Below are positions 8,675 to 17,535 of a stretch of 44,612 nt of DNA, one piece after another; position 1 is the first letter of the stretch; each line of letters begins with the position of its first letter. This DNA comes from DSWT01 sp035415725 (GTDB taxonomy: Bacteria; Chloroflexota; Anaerolineae; B4-G1; SLSP01). The notes under the pieces were generated by a model. The model had not been told where the DNA came from and ran no database searches. It saw only the letters and a program-made list of their open reading frames with translations. The stretch covers positions 1 through 44,612 of the forward strand of contig DAOOGN010000023.1 of assembly GCA_035415725.1 (NCBI GenBank), read 5' to 3'. The position numbers were made by a program, and so were the translations under genes.

Positions 8675-8750
8675 AGGATTCTCGCTTTCACAGGTTGGGC
8701 CAGGGTTGTGTAGAACTTTCCCAGTATACCGTAAAACACGTCATGAGCAA

Positions 8751-8863
8751 CGGACCTGACAGGTTTGCTGAAGCCTGTCACCTGGCGGGTCTGACAAGAG
8801 GGAGGTTGTCCAAAAATGATTCCGGGGTGTATATCTCGACGGCGGTGGCGCGGTCGGAGACCG
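8751..8863. repeat. Intergenic palindromes, with a possible PIN-protein tail
   Basis: The 219-base gap between the restriction-methylase and the histidine kinase holds two inverted repeats: TGACAGG (8757-8763) with CCTGTCA (8774-8780), and CGGTC (8851-8855) with GACCG (8859-8863). A short minus-strand frame between them reads VEIYTPESFLDNL, which resembles the last residues of PIN-family toxins (ending in LTPxEFL). It has no start codon and no other domain. If real, it is only a gene scrap. Confidence 0.4.
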
Positions 8864-8893
8864 GCCACAGCTTGTGTTGGGGGCTACGCCATT

Positions 8894-10993
8894 CTATGAT
8901 TTTGCCAGCGCTTGCGCGATCACGCGGGCCAGCGCTTCCAGGGTGAGCGGTTTGAGGAGCCAATCCACTTCCATGTGAGTCCAGTCTTCTTTGAGCGGGT
9001 GGCCCGTGAGCAGAACGACGCGGGTGTGGATACCGCGTTGCCGCATGGCTTCGATCAAACCGAGGCCGCCCATCTCTGGCATGACCACGTCGCTGAGAAC
9101 CAGGGCGATCTCATCAGGGTGCGCTTCCAGCATTGCCAGGGCATACCGTCCATTTTCGGCGGCGACGGCCCGATACTCAAGCGCTTCCAGACTGTCTACC
9201 AGGGCCATGCGCGTCACCGGGTTGTCTTCTACCACCAGAATCATCTGCCCCTGGCCGGTGATCAGGCCGCGATCATGGTCTCCCGTTATCCCTTCCCCTG
9301 CCGTTGTTTCCAGGGCGGGCAGATGCAGGCTGAAGGTGGTGCCTTTACCCGGCCGGCTGTCGACATGGATTTGTCCTCCGTGCATGCCTATGATCCCATA
9401 GACTTGTGATAGTCCCAGCCCTGTACCCTGCCCCGGTTCTTTGGTGGTGAAAAACGGTTCGAAAATGTGCGGTAAAACATCAGGGGGAATGCCGTTGCCG
9501 GTGTCGGTGACGGTCAGTTGGATCCATTCGCCCACGTCCAGACCCAAAAGTGCGGCGTTGGCCGTGTCCACATGGAGGCGTGTGAGGTGGAAGTGCAAGG
9601 CGCCGCCGTTGGGCATAGCGTCGCGCGCGTTGACGGCCAGATTCATCACCACTTGCTGCATGGAGGTGGCAGAGCCGTTCAGCGTATAGTTGTCGTCGTC
9701 GTGGGTGAGCATGAGGTGGATGTTTTCCGGCAGAGTGCGCTCCAGCAGCTTGATTTGTTCTTCCACCAACGCCAGCAAATCGAAGGGGTGCCGCTCCAGG
9801 ATGGTGCGGCGGCTGAAATCCAGGATTTGCTGAATCAAGCGTGTGGCATACATGGCCTGTTGGTAGATGGTGGTCAGGCGTTCCTGTACGGCCGCGGGGA
9901 CGCCGGCGACGCGCGCCGACATCTGGCTGTAGAGCACGATGGTTGCCATAATGTTGTTGAAGTCGTGGGCGATGCCGGCGGCCAGTTGTCCCACCGCGGC
10001 CAGGCGTTCTTGCTGTTGCGCCCGCTGCGCGGTTTCGCGTTGCTGTGTCACGTCGCGCACCACGAGCACCCAACCTTCGGGTTGTTCGTCGTGGCGGATC
10101 GATTTGGCCAGCACTTGCAGGCTGCGCGTCTCTGTCTCTAGCTCGTGCCACAAGCCACGCGGCGGTGCGGCCAGCAGGTCTGCCAGCGGGCAGCCTCCCA
10201 GTTGTGTGAGGACGTCGCCGACGTCGCTGCCGGCCAGGGTGCTGAGGTCTTGCTGTCCCAGGCGGTTGGCCGATAACACCCGCCCGGCGTTATCGAGCAA
10301 CAGCACGCCCTCCGGTACGGTGTCCATCACCTGTTGGACCTGACGCGCCTGTTCCTGGACGCGGATGAGCAACTGCTCGCGTTCCCGTTCGGCCTGGCGT
10401 CTCTCTTCCAGTCGACGCTGGGCCAGGGCCAGCGCATTGTGGAGGTTGCGCAAGGCGATGTCGGAGGTGATGACGATCAAAAACAGGCTGAGGCTGAAGT
10501 TGATCCAGCCGGAGAGCGGCGGTACGGGGAACAGTTGAGGTAAGGGATGCCCCCACGTGGCATTGAGGGCCATCGCCAGGCCGGCCAGGCTGCTGGCGCC
10601 GGCGACAATGATCATAGCGCGTGAACCTAAGAGTAGCCCACTGATGATGGTCAACGCGAGGTAGTACACGGCGTCGATGCTGTTCATTCCGCCGGCCATG
10701 AGCACCATGCCGGTCGCAACGCACCATAGTCCTGTCAGGATGAGAATACTGGCGCTGCGCACGTAGCCGCGGTACATCAACACGCGCGAAAGGGTCAGTA
10801 CCACCACCATCCCCGCGACGATGGCGAGACTGCCCAGTTTCTCGGCGAAGACGAACACCGATGCCAGGCCGGCCAGTAGCGTGGCGGCGACGAGGGCCAG
10901 TTGTAAGGCGTTGAGTACGCGCGCCACACGGCTTTTCTCTTCGTCAGGCTCGAACGCCGGGGCGGTCAAATAGTGTTTTAACCAGGATAACAT
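8894..10993 (-). CDS. Membrane hybrid sensor histidine kinase with receiver domain
   Basis: A 699-residue protein with about six membrane helices (~28-180), a short coiled coil (~185-222), a PAS-like segment (~222-318), a HisKA domain with phospho-acceptor His343 (GIAHDFNN), and an ATPase domain with N box NLAVNARDA (451-459), G1 DTGNGI (497-502) and G2 GQGTGLGL (521-528). A C-terminal receiver domain (~583-699) has VVED, phospho-acceptor Asp635 (LSDVVMP) and Lys681. The layout suggests autophosphorylation followed by intramolecular phosphotransfer, with output to an unlinked partner. It starts 51 bases after the last polysaccharide gene on the same strand and may be co-transcribed or sense envelope status. 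ATG at 10993 has AAGGA upstream. Confidence 0.93.
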   Translation of the reverse strand: MLSWLKHYLTAPAFEPDEEKSRVARVLNALQLALVAATLLAGLASVFVFAEKLGSLAIVAGMVVVLTLSRVLMYRGYVRSASILILTGLWCVATGMVLMAGGMNSIDAVYYLALTIISGLLLGSRAMIIVAGASSLAGLAMALNATWGHPLPQLFPVPPLSGWINFSLSLFLIVITSDIALRNLHNALALAQRRLEERRQAEREREQLLIRVQEQARQVQQVMDTVPEGVLLLDNAGRVLSANRLGQQDLSTLAGSDVGDVLTQLGGCPLADLLAAPPRGLWHELETETRSLQVLAKSIRHDEQPEGWVLVVRDVTQQRETAQRAQQQERLAAVGQLAAGIAHDFNNIMATIVLYSQMSARVAGVPAAVQERLTTIYQQAMYATRLIQQILDFSRRTILERHPFDLLALVEEQIKLLERTLPENIHLMLTHDDDNYTLNGSATSMQQVVMNLAVNARDAMPNGGALHFHLTRLHVDTANAALLGLDVGEWIQLTVTDTGNGIPPDVLPHIFEPFFTTKEPGQGTGLGLSQVYGIIGMHGGQIHVDSRPGKGTTFSLHLPALETTAGEGITGDHDRGLITGQGQMILVVEDNPVTRMALVDSLEALEYRAVAAENGRYALAMLEAHPDEIALVLSDVVMPEMGGLGLIEAMRQRGIHTRVVLLTGHPLKEDWTHMEVDWLLKPLTLEALARVIAQALAKS

Positions 10994-11044
10994 AGCCGTT
11001 CCTTAGGTTAGACGGTGTTTGGGGTGATGGTTCATCATCCTCAC

Positions 11045-11857
11045 TCAGGCTGAACGGTTCATTCGCCGGTACAGCGGCAGCATCCGTCTCAAGAGCCAGC
11101 GTGAAAGCCGTCCATAATGCTTACCATAGAAATATACCACACTCTGATAATAAGTGTTTTGGGCGCTTGGATTCTTCTGTAGGCTTTGGCCGCCCAGATG
11201 GATGATTTCTACCTGGGGGTCGTAATACACTTTCCAACCAGCCTGGCGGAAGCGCAAACACCAATCGTTATCTTCGAAATACATCCACATATTTTCGTCC
11301 AACATCCCAATTTGTTCGACGGCGGAACGGCGCACCAACATGCATGCGCCGGAGACCCAATCCACCGTCTGGATTTGATCCGTTGCCCAGTCGTGGAGAT
11401 AGCGGTGCAGGAACAGTTGGTGCAAACCGCGCCGCAACAAGTACAATGGTGTGGGATCACCGCCAAAGGCGTAGGGTTGCGGCGTCCCGTCGGGGCGCAA
11501 GAGACGTGGGCCGACGGCGCCGGCGTCCGGGTGAGCCTCCATAAAGCGCACCAGGGCGGTCAGTGATGCTGGTTGGACGATGGTGTCGCTGTTGAGCAGC
11601 AGGAGGTAGGGTATAGCGGGGTCGGCGGCGCGAATTCCCAGGTTGTTGCCCCGCGCAAAGCCCAGATTTTGGGAACTGCGGATGAGTTGCACCTGTGGGA
11701 AGTCGCGCGCGACCATGTCGGCACTGCCGTCGGTGGAGGCGTTGTCGACGACGATAACGGTGTAATCCAGGCCTGCTGCGCCCGCCGGAATGGAGCGCAG
11801 ACAGTCGGCGAGAAGGGAAGCGGTATTCCAGGAAAGAAGGATGATCGCAAGGCTCAT
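11045..11857 (-). CDS. Family 2 glycosyltransferase (rhamnosyltransferase-like)
   Basis: A 270-residue GT-A fold enzyme. The N-terminus MSLAIILLSWN leads into VVDNASTDGSADM (nucleotide-binding loop), then LLLLNSDTIV (donor/metal site) and WVSGACMLVRR with the following MLDENMWMYFEDNDWC segment, the acceptor-side signature of GT2 enzymes related to rhamnosyltransferases. It probably adds a sugar to the lipid-linked repeat unit on the cytoplasmic face. The start at 11857 was chosen because it forms an ATGA overlap with the upstream methyltransferase stop; an in-frame ATG nine bases earlier is possible. It is the last gene of the polysaccharide locus. Donor and acceptor cannot be read from the sequence. 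Confidence 0.88.
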   Translation of the reverse strand: MSLAIILLSWNTASLLADCLRSIPAGAAGLDYTVIVVDNASTDGSADMVARDFPQVQLIRSSQNLGFARGNNLGIRAADPAIPYLLLLNSDTIVQPASLTALVRFMEAHPDAGAVGPRLLRPDGTPQPYAFGGDPTPLYLLRRGLHQLFLHRYLHDWATDQIQTVDWVSGACMLVRRSAVEQIGMLDENMWMYFEDNDWCLRFRQAGWKVYYDPQVEIIHLGGQSLQKNPSAQNTYYQSVVYFYGKHYGRLSRWLLRRMLPLYRRMNRSA

Positions 11858-12801
11858 TTTGTACATTCTGGTTTATGAGCCACCAAAAAATAAGTTTCAC
11901 CCCGAACGCCCAGATTCTTCACCAACCAATCATCCAATCTGCGCAATCTACGCGCCATTTTGACCTCTCGTTCATGCGAACTAAGACGGAGATGGCCGGC
12001 CACGACATTGGCAAAGGCTTGTGGAGTCTCGTAGTGTTCGACGATAAAATGTTCCCGAATGAGCGCGACAGCTTCAGAGCCACTTATGTCTTCGAAAGGT
12101 GAACGAGGGGGTAAAGTAAACGCTGCCGGCGCCCTACGCCGGGGGAGAAGATACTGGTAAACTCGCGCCATCAAGCGATTAAAGATGTGAAGCGGTTTAC
12201 GCCAATAAGGCACTTCCGTCGGCACCATAAGCAGAAACAGGTAACGCAGCAAACGTCCGGCAAAAGACGGTTCCATGTGATCCAGGCAAATCAGTGCACC
12301 ACCGGGTTTGAGCGTCTTTTTAATTTGAACTACAAGACTGGGTAAATCAAGGACATGGTGAAAGGCGGCAATCGCCAGCACAACATCATACGTATCAGCG
12401 GCCATCCCCAGCCGGTTTAAGTCTCCGACAAACAACCTTATCTTGCCAGGGCAGGGGTCAGTTTGTTGAGAGGAGGCAAAACGTCGCATTCCTGCGCTGA
12501 CCAGGCTGAAAGAAATATCTATACCGTCAACGAGACAACCACGCTGAGCCAGTTGCTGGGAAAGCTCTCCTTCGGCGCAAGCCAGTTCGAGAATTCTCGA
12601 CCCTCGTGATGCGGCCAGATTGAGCGTTCTGATTAACAAATCGCCGGCGACGGCAGCCGCAAGTTCAGGGTCCCTGGTGGCGGCTAAACTCATATCTACT
12701 TCACCGCGGGCGCGACGTTCCCAGAAGTCAGCTTCTTGATGCAGCATTTCGTAATAGGTCGAAGTTCCGATATCTTTTACCGAAATTTTTGATGTGGGCA
12801 T
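11854..12801 (-). CDS. SAM-dependent methyltransferase (class I)
   Basis: A 315-residue protein with a Rossmann-type methyltransferase core. Motif I is ILELACAEGELSQQLAQRG, followed by DGIDISFSLV and later VVLAIAAFHHVLDLPSL and LKPGGALICLDHMEP, the usual post-motif strand. The C-terminal ~120 residues are an extension without a clear domain. Its place between two glycosyltransferases suggests it methylates a sugar of the surface polysaccharide or its chain end. ATG at 12801 is preferred over an in-frame TTG at 12837, which would overlap the upstream gene. Its stop overlaps the next ATG (ATGA). Confidence 0.8.
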   Translation of the reverse strand: MPTSKISVKDIGTSTYYEMLHQEADFWERRARGEVDMSLAATRDPELAAAVAGDLLIRTLNLAASRGSRILELACAEGELSQQLAQRGCLVDGIDISFSLVSAGMRRFASSQQTDPCPGKIRLFVGDLNRLGMAADTYDVVLAIAAFHHVLDLPSLVVQIKKTLKPGGALICLDHMEPSFAGRLLRYLFLLMVPTEVPYWRKPLHIFNRLMARVYQYLLPRRRAPAAFTLPPRSPFEDISGSEAVALIREHFIVEHYETPQAFANVVAGHLRLSSHEREVKMARRLRRLDDWLVKNLGVRGETYFLVAHKPECTK

Positions 12802-12823
12802 GGAGGTTCCCCAATATGAACAG

Positions 12824-13960
12824 CTATTCAATTGCAATCAGGTGCAGAATCGTTTCTACGCGCTGTTGCCAATCATTAGCCATGGCCTCGTTCGCTGCTT
12901 GCAGACGCAGCGCGGCAGTTTCACCCGTTTGTGCCGTGCGTATGGCGAGATCAACCCATGCTTGGGGCGAGTCGGCTAAAATGCACCATGCTGCATAACG
13001 GGTCAATTCAGCGGTAGCCGTCGCTACGATGGGAACGCCGGCAGCAGCGTACTCAAACAGTTTGACGGGGTTGACCGCTTGTGTCAGTGGCCCGCGCTTG
13101 AAAGGGATGAGGGCGACATCAAAACCGGCCAAGTATTCCGGCAGTCTCGTATAAGGTCGTGCCCCTAAAATATACATGTTGCTTGGAAGCTCAGTTGGCT
13201 GTGGAATTTCCCACGGGCCGATGACAATGACACTGCCATTAGGTGCGGCTCGCGCCAGAGCCATCATGCTGTCCACATCTGTCCATGGGCCAATCGTTCC
13301 GATATAGCCAAAACGGGGGCGGGAACAAACGTGCAGGTCATCTGCTTCAGCTAACCCGGCACGGGCGCGAGCAAAATGTGTGGCATCCACACCGTTGGGT
13401 ACCAGATGGGTGTTGGCATTGATGCGGCGGCACTTTTCCAGAAGTGGCTGGGCGGTCGTCAACACCAAATCGGCGCGATGAAGTAAATCCAGTTCCATCG
13501 CGGTGATGACGGTGTGCTCGCGGCCACTGAAAAAGCCGGGATAGTTATCCATGCAATCGAAGATAACCTGTTGCTCCTGCAAATGCCCAATGAGATCAAC
13601 ATCGGTGGGAAAAGAAAGCCACAATAGGGGCGCGGATATATGCAAACGGCGTAATAGCGGGTGTAGTTGAACAGCCAACCAACGTTGGTTTAGCCGGTTG
13701 ATGCCGCGCGCACGGCGGCTGAAAGGCAAGGCCGGACTCGGTGTAAAGAGCCACAGGTGCTCGGCCAGTGTTTCCAGCGAGGACCGCCAGGAGCGTTGCG
13801 TGCTGCTGTGTACCTTGCGCACTATGTGAGTGGCAAACGAATAACTGATGGGATTCACGTACAGGATGCGGTTCGTAACCGCGAGCCGTTCGGCCAGATG
13901 TTGGGGGCGCTGTTTGATGCCGCGCCAGTCATTGACACCACAAAAGACTATATCGCTCAT
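12824..13960 (-). CDS. Family 4-type glycosyltransferase
   Basis: A 378-residue GT-B protein. The N-terminus DWRGIKQRPQHLAERL is typical of a subgroup of GT1/GT4 enzymes that carry a QRPQH motif near the start. The C-terminal Rossmann domain has FGYIGTIGPWTDVD, VIVIGPWEIP and a donor-binding region around PFKRGPLTQAVNPVKLFEYAAAG. The LFEYAAAG-type motif matches the GT4 EX7E region in position, with only the second acidic residue clear. It likely transfers a nucleotide-activated sugar during repeat-unit assembly. ATG at 13960 overlaps the stop of an upstream 40-codon frame (see 13957-14079) as ATGA, with AGGA upstream. Confidence 0.85.
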   Translation of the reverse strand: MSDIVFCGVNDWRGIKQRPQHLAERLAVTNRILYVNPISYSFATHIVRKVHSSTQRSWRSSLETLAEHLWLFTPSPALPFSRRARGINRLNQRWLAVQLHPLLRRLHISAPLLWLSFPTDVDLIGHLQEQQVIFDCMDNYPGFFSGREHTVITAMELDLLHRADLVLTTAQPLLEKCRRINANTHLVPNGVDATHFARARAGLAEADDLHVCSRPRFGYIGTIGPWTDVDSMMALARAAPNGSVIVIGPWEIPQPTELPSNMYILGARPYTRLPEYLAGFDVALIPFKRGPLTQAVNPVKLFEYAAAGVPIVATATAELTRYAAWCILADSPQAWVDLAIRTAQTGETAALRLQAANEAMANDWQQRVETILHLIAIE

Positions 13961-14079
13961 CTCGGTTGTCCTGCTAACCAGCGTTCAACTATGGAACGCA
14001 AACAGTCGGCGCGCTCAGTCAGTCGATTGATGACCGACGCCAGTTTGATGGCTTCGGGTCGTGGGCCGAATATAGTCAT
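13957..14079 (-). pseudogene. 5' remnant of a WecB/WbpI-type UDP-GlcNAc 2-epimerase
   Basis: A 40-codon frame starts MTIFGPRPEAIKLASVIN, almost identical in pattern to the universal N-terminus of non-hydrolysing UDP-GlcNAc 2-epimerases (MTIFGTRPEAIKLAPVI). Those enzymes are about 370 residues, so nearly 90% is missing. The tail AGQPR and stop fall where the family has T-x-Q-H-R, so the break lies at or just before the QHR motif. The Thr of GTRPEA is Pro here. The stop overlaps the following glycosyltransferase ATG (ATGA), and the frame begins 4 bases after the previous stop, so it may still be translated as a coupling leader. WbpI/WlbD, which would complete the 2,3-diacetamido-uronate pathway encoded upstream in the operon, belongs to this family. 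Confidence 0.65.
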
Positions 14080-14083
14080 AACT

Positions 14084-15022
14084 TTAGCCAGCTTTGACAG
14101 CGTACACCTCCAGGGTATGCCCCAGGCCAGCCATTTCTAAAGGACGTAATGCAATCTCTCTCAACCGGATCAGAGCTTGTATCGGCGCACTTTGCAAAAC
14201 CGGTGATGGGTTGCTTAATCCGGGATGGCATTGAGGCGAAGTGGTCGTCACCGTTGCACTCTTGCCTAACATCCGACGGAATGAAGGGTCCACTTTGCGG
14301 GTGCGAATACGAGATACATAGAAACCGGCAGATTTTAATGCGGAAGCAAGGGTCTTGGGTGTGAAAAAGAGCAGATGCTCCCGCGATACATGATATCCAT
14401 ACCAGTCTGGCCCTTCTTGACGTGCACGTAGACTGGCTGCATTGGGCGTCGAAAGGGCAATGACGCCGCCGGGTTTAAGGATCCGCGCTATTTGACCGAG
14501 TTCATCAAGTGGGGAACGAACATGTTCGATCACTTCCCACAAGGTAACAGCATCCACTGACGCATCAGGCAAATCTGCGGTTTGTAAGGTTCCGCCGATG
14601 ACCTCCAATCCAGATTCGCGCGCTATCTTAGCTGCCGGCGCAGACAATTCAACCCCCAACGGTTGCCATCCTGCTTTACCGGCAAGTAACAAAAACCTGC
14701 CAAATGCACAGCCCACATCCAAGAGTGTGCCGCGTTGAGGATGCAAACGAGCAAGATCACGCAGCCGGTCCTGTTCCACTTTTGAAGCAATAAGCGGACC
14801 AACCTGGTAGGTTGAATAACCAATCTGAGTCCCCGGATGGGCTTCGAAGTAATTCGCTTCTTGGTAGATGCGGTTCAAGGCTTCTTCTGAAGGAAATGGA
14901 TGAACACAACAAAGCGAACAGTCACAGCAGCGAACAATCGTCCGTCCATCTGTCTCCCGGACTATGAGTTCGGCCTTGTTTCCGTTGCATAGTACGCATG
15001 AAAACGTTGGTTCGTTAATCAT
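14084..15022 (-). CDS. SAM-dependent methyltransferase with N-terminal zinc-ribbon-like segment
   Basis: A 312-residue protein. Residues 1-45 contain two Cys pairs (CVLC, then CCDCSLCC) like the metal-binding N-terminus of many sugar and cell-surface methyltransferases. The methyltransferase core follows: motif I LLDVGCAFGRFLLLAGKAGW, acidic PLGVELS, VDAVTLWEVIEHV and ILKPGGVIALSTPN, matching the Methyltransf_23 group. It probably methylates a sugar or sugar acid in the polysaccharide pathway, but the substrate is unknown. It starts 2 bases after the upstream glycosyltransferase stop and is followed by the epimerase remnant. Confidence 0.85.
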   Translation of the reverse strand: MINEPTFSCVLCNGNKAELIVRETDGRTIVRCCDCSLCCVHPFPSEEALNRIYQEANYFEAHPGTQIGYSTYQVGPLIASKVEQDRLRDLARLHPQRGTLLDVGCAFGRFLLLAGKAGWQPLGVELSAPAAKIARESGLEVIGGTLQTADLPDASVDAVTLWEVIEHVRSPLDELGQIARILKPGGVIALSTPNAASLRARQEGPDWYGYHVSREHLLFFTPKTLASALKSAGFYVSRIRTRKVDPSFRRMLGKSATVTTTSPQCHPGLSNPSPVLQSAPIQALIRLREIALRPLEMAGLGHTLEVYAVKAG

Positions 15023-15024
15023 AT

Positions 15025-16317
15025 CTACCCTGCTATCTCATTGAAAATGGTTGCCAGTTGCCCGGTAAGCTCGCGCCGGTCAAACCGGGCTAACAAAGCG
15101 TCCGAGGGGCAATAGCCATCCGGCCGAACTCGCACCGTTTCAAACATCTCTAACAATGCCTGTGCAATGGCGTTGGTGTTATCCGGCAGAGCAATGATAC
15201 CAATCTGTTCCTGAGCTATGATGTCACTGATAAGGCCCGGCGGCGCCAGTGCCAGGATGGGCCGGCGGGCTGCCAGATACTCGAAAAACTTGTTTGTGAA
15301 CGTCATGCGCGCCAGCTCTGTGTGAGGCAAAACCAGCAACAAGACGTGAGCCTGGCGCATGGTTGCGATTGCAACCTCATGAGTGACAAAATCGGCAACG
15401 TCAACGTAAGCCTCCAACCCTGCGAACCGGGCATGATAATCAGGCGCAAGCTGCCCAATAAATCTAACCGACACAGCGTTGCGAAAATCGGCGCTTTGCT
15501 CTAATGCCAGCCGCAATCCTTCTGGGAAGGCGTTATTCACTTGTGGGCCGAGAATAGTTCCTGCATACGTTATCACAAACTTGTTACTCGTCACGACCGG
15601 TGAGGGGCCGATAAAATCTTCCGGGTCAAAGCCATTGGTGATGGTGAGACATTTAGGCGCTACTTGCGGCCCGAAAATTTGCTGCGTTTGTTGGGTCAGT
15701 AAATCAGTGACCATGACGGCGCGGTCGCATGCTTCTAGTATCCGCTGCTCGACCCGGCGTTGACGCGCAAAGTGCAGACCTCCCAGGTCATGCAATGCTT
15801 GGTTCCCCACCGTCCACGCATCCCGGAAGTCGGCCACCCAGGGCAACCCCAGGCGCGCGTGCAGTTTACGCCCAATCAGATGAATGGAGTTTGGCGGTGA
15901 TGTCGTCATAACTGCGTCAAACGACGATTCTTGTAAGACTTGTAAGCACGTCTGATAGGCTTTCCCGATCCAAAGCACATTGACATCGGGGACCAGAATA
16001 CGGCGTAGAGTCTGGGCCAGTTTTTGTCGAAGAGGCATGCCGCGGCTCATCTTATCAGGCATGGGGAGGGCATCTGGTGCGGCCTTTGGTGGATTGGACC
16101 GTATCGCTTGTGTCCAACGGGGCCATCCCACCCGATAGACCGGCACATCCGGCACATCGCGCGCCAGACTTTCATCGGGGTTCCACATGGTATCGGAGCA
16201 GACCACCACCGGCTGCCAGCCGAATTCCGGCAAATACTTGGCGAATTTGGTCACACGGATGACGCCGGTGCCGCCTTGGGGAGGAAAATCGAAGGAAACG
16301 ATCAGAACGCGCCTCAT
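15025..16317 (-). CDS. Family 4 glycosyltransferase
   Basis: A 430-residue GT-B enzyme. The N-terminal domain opens with VLIVSFDFPPQGGTGVIR and includes FAKYLPEFGWQPVVV; the glycine-rich loop is typical of GT4 enzymes with a Glyco_trans_4_4 N-domain. The C-terminal domain has ITYAGTILGP, a VLLLVLPHTE segment and FTNKFFEYLAARRPILAL, the donor-binding helix. The N-terminal framework FAKYLP..GWQP is shared with the glycosyltransferase at 21675-22901, suggesting a paralogous pair. ATG at 16317 overlaps the upstream aminotransferase stop as ATGA. Sugar specificity is unknown. Confidence 0.88.
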   Translation of the reverse strand: MRRVLIVSFDFPPQGGTGVIRVTKFAKYLPEFGWQPVVVCSDTMWNPDESLARDVPDVPVYRVGWPRWTQAIRSNPPKAAPDALPMPDKMSRGMPLRQKLAQTLRRILVPDVNVLWIGKAYQTCLQVLQESSFDAVMTTSPPNSIHLIGRKLHARLGLPWVADFRDAWTVGNQALHDLGGLHFARQRRVEQRILEACDRAVMVTDLLTQQTQQIFGPQVAPKCLTITNGFDPEDFIGPSPVVTSNKFVITYAGTILGPQVNNAFPEGLRLALEQSADFRNAVSVRFIGQLAPDYHARFAGLEAYVDVADFVTHEVAIATMRQAHVLLLVLPHTELARMTFTNKFFEYLAARRPILALAPPGLISDIIAQEQIGIIALPDNTNAIAQALLEMFETVRVRPDGYCPSDALLARFDRRELTGQLATIFNEIAG

Positions 16318-17516
16318 GATATGGCAAACCCTTCTCGCAAACGCCGGGCCGCCTCGTGCAACGTGTTCTCTTTCTTGGCAAAGTTGAAACGCACGCGCGT
16401 TTGTCCTCCTGACCCGGCATAGAAGCTCGATCCCGGCACCACCGCGACGCCGACCTCGCGCGCAATATATTCGGCGAAGGCTCGGTCGTTACTCCATTCC
16501 GGCAAATACATCTCGCCGCGTTGCCATGACAGCGCGCCAAAGTCGGCCATCACATAGTAGGCGCCTTCGGGCCGGCAATACGGCATTGCGGCGGCATCTA
16601 GTGCTGCCAGCAGGATTTCACGGCGCGCGCTGTATTGCGCTCGCATTTCTGCGTAATAGGAGTCTGGCAGGCTCAATGCAACACAGCCGGCCACTTGAAA
16701 GGGCGCGGGAGCGCACACGGTGAGGTAATCGTGGACTTTGCGAATGAGCGCGGTCAATGGTTCCGCGGCCACTGCCCAACCGACTCGCCAGCCGGTCACG
16801 GCATAAGTCTTCCCCAGGCCACAGATTGTCACTGTGCGATCCTGCATCCCCGCCAAACTGCCAATGCTGATGTGGCGGTGTCCATCATAGAGAATGTGTT
16901 CGTAGATTTCATCGGTGACGGCGACCACCCCAAATTCCTGGCACAGCGCCGCGATGGTTTCTAATTCAGGCTGAGTAAAAACCCGTCCGGTAGGGTTGTG
17001 GGGGGTATTGAGCAAAATTAGCCGGGTGTGCGCACTAAAGGCTGCCCGCAGTTCATCTGGATCAAAGGTGTAGCCGGGTTCGCGCAAAGGCACAAAGCGC
17101 GGGCGCGCCCCGGCCATCTGGCAGTCGGGGACATAATTTTCATACCAGGGTTCCAGGATGATGACTTCGTCGCCGGCTTCGGTCAGGGCCAGGAGCGTGG
17201 ACATGATGGCTTCGCTGACGCCACATGTCACCGTGACCTCGGTTTCGGGATCGGCGGGGATATGGTTGTAGCGGGCCGATTTGGCAGCAATCGCCGCGCG
17301 GAAGTCCGGTGAGCCAAAAGGGAAGGTGTATTGGTTATCGCCGCTTTGAATGGCGGCCACAGCCGCAGCCAAGACCTCCGGCGGTGAGTCAAAGTCCGGC
17401 AGTCCCTGTGAGAGGTTGATGGCGTCGGTTTCGTCCCCCAGGCGCGTCATCTCCCGGATGACGGACTCCTGGAAAGGCGCAGTGCGACGCGAGAACGGTT
17501 TGCCCTGGCTGTTCAT
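16314..17516 (-). CDS. PLP-dependent class I/II aminotransferase
   Basis: A 400-residue fold-type I aminotransferase. Visible hallmarks are INLSQGLPDF near the N-terminus, NPTG (174-177), Asp202 in VVAVTDEIYEHI, and the PLP Lys236 in CGLGKTYAVTGWRVGW, ending with an Arg region that binds the substrate carboxylate (GQTRVRFNFA). The pattern is closest to the kynurenine/glutamine/methionine aminotransferase group (YbdL/KAT-like) rather than to sugar aminotransferases. It is unusual inside a polysaccharide locus. It may supply an amino-acid substituent or keto acid, or be a metabolic gene caught in the operon. It is 19 bases downstream of the DegT gene and coupled by ATGA to the next gene. Confidence 0.88.
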   Translation of the reverse strand: MNSQGKPFSRRTAPFQESVIREMTRLGDETDAINLSQGLPDFDSPPEVLAAAVAAIQSGDNQYTFPFGSPDFRAAIAAKSARYNHIPADPETEVTVTCGVSEAIMSTLLALTEAGDEVIILEPWYENYVPDCQMAGARPRFVPLREPGYTFDPDELRAAFSAHTRLILLNTPHNPTGRVFTQPELETIAALCQEFGVVAVTDEIYEHILYDGHRHISIGSLAGMQDRTVTICGLGKTYAVTGWRVGWAVAAEPLTALIRKVHDYLTVCAPAPFQVAGCVALSLPDSYYAEMRAQYSARREILLAALDAAAMPYCRPEGAYYVMADFGALSWQRGEMYLPEWSNDRAFAEYIAREVGVAVVPGSSFYAGSGGQTRVRFNFAKKENTLHEAARRLREGFAIS

Positions 17517-17535
17517 CTGTTTTTTCCCTTCGCAC

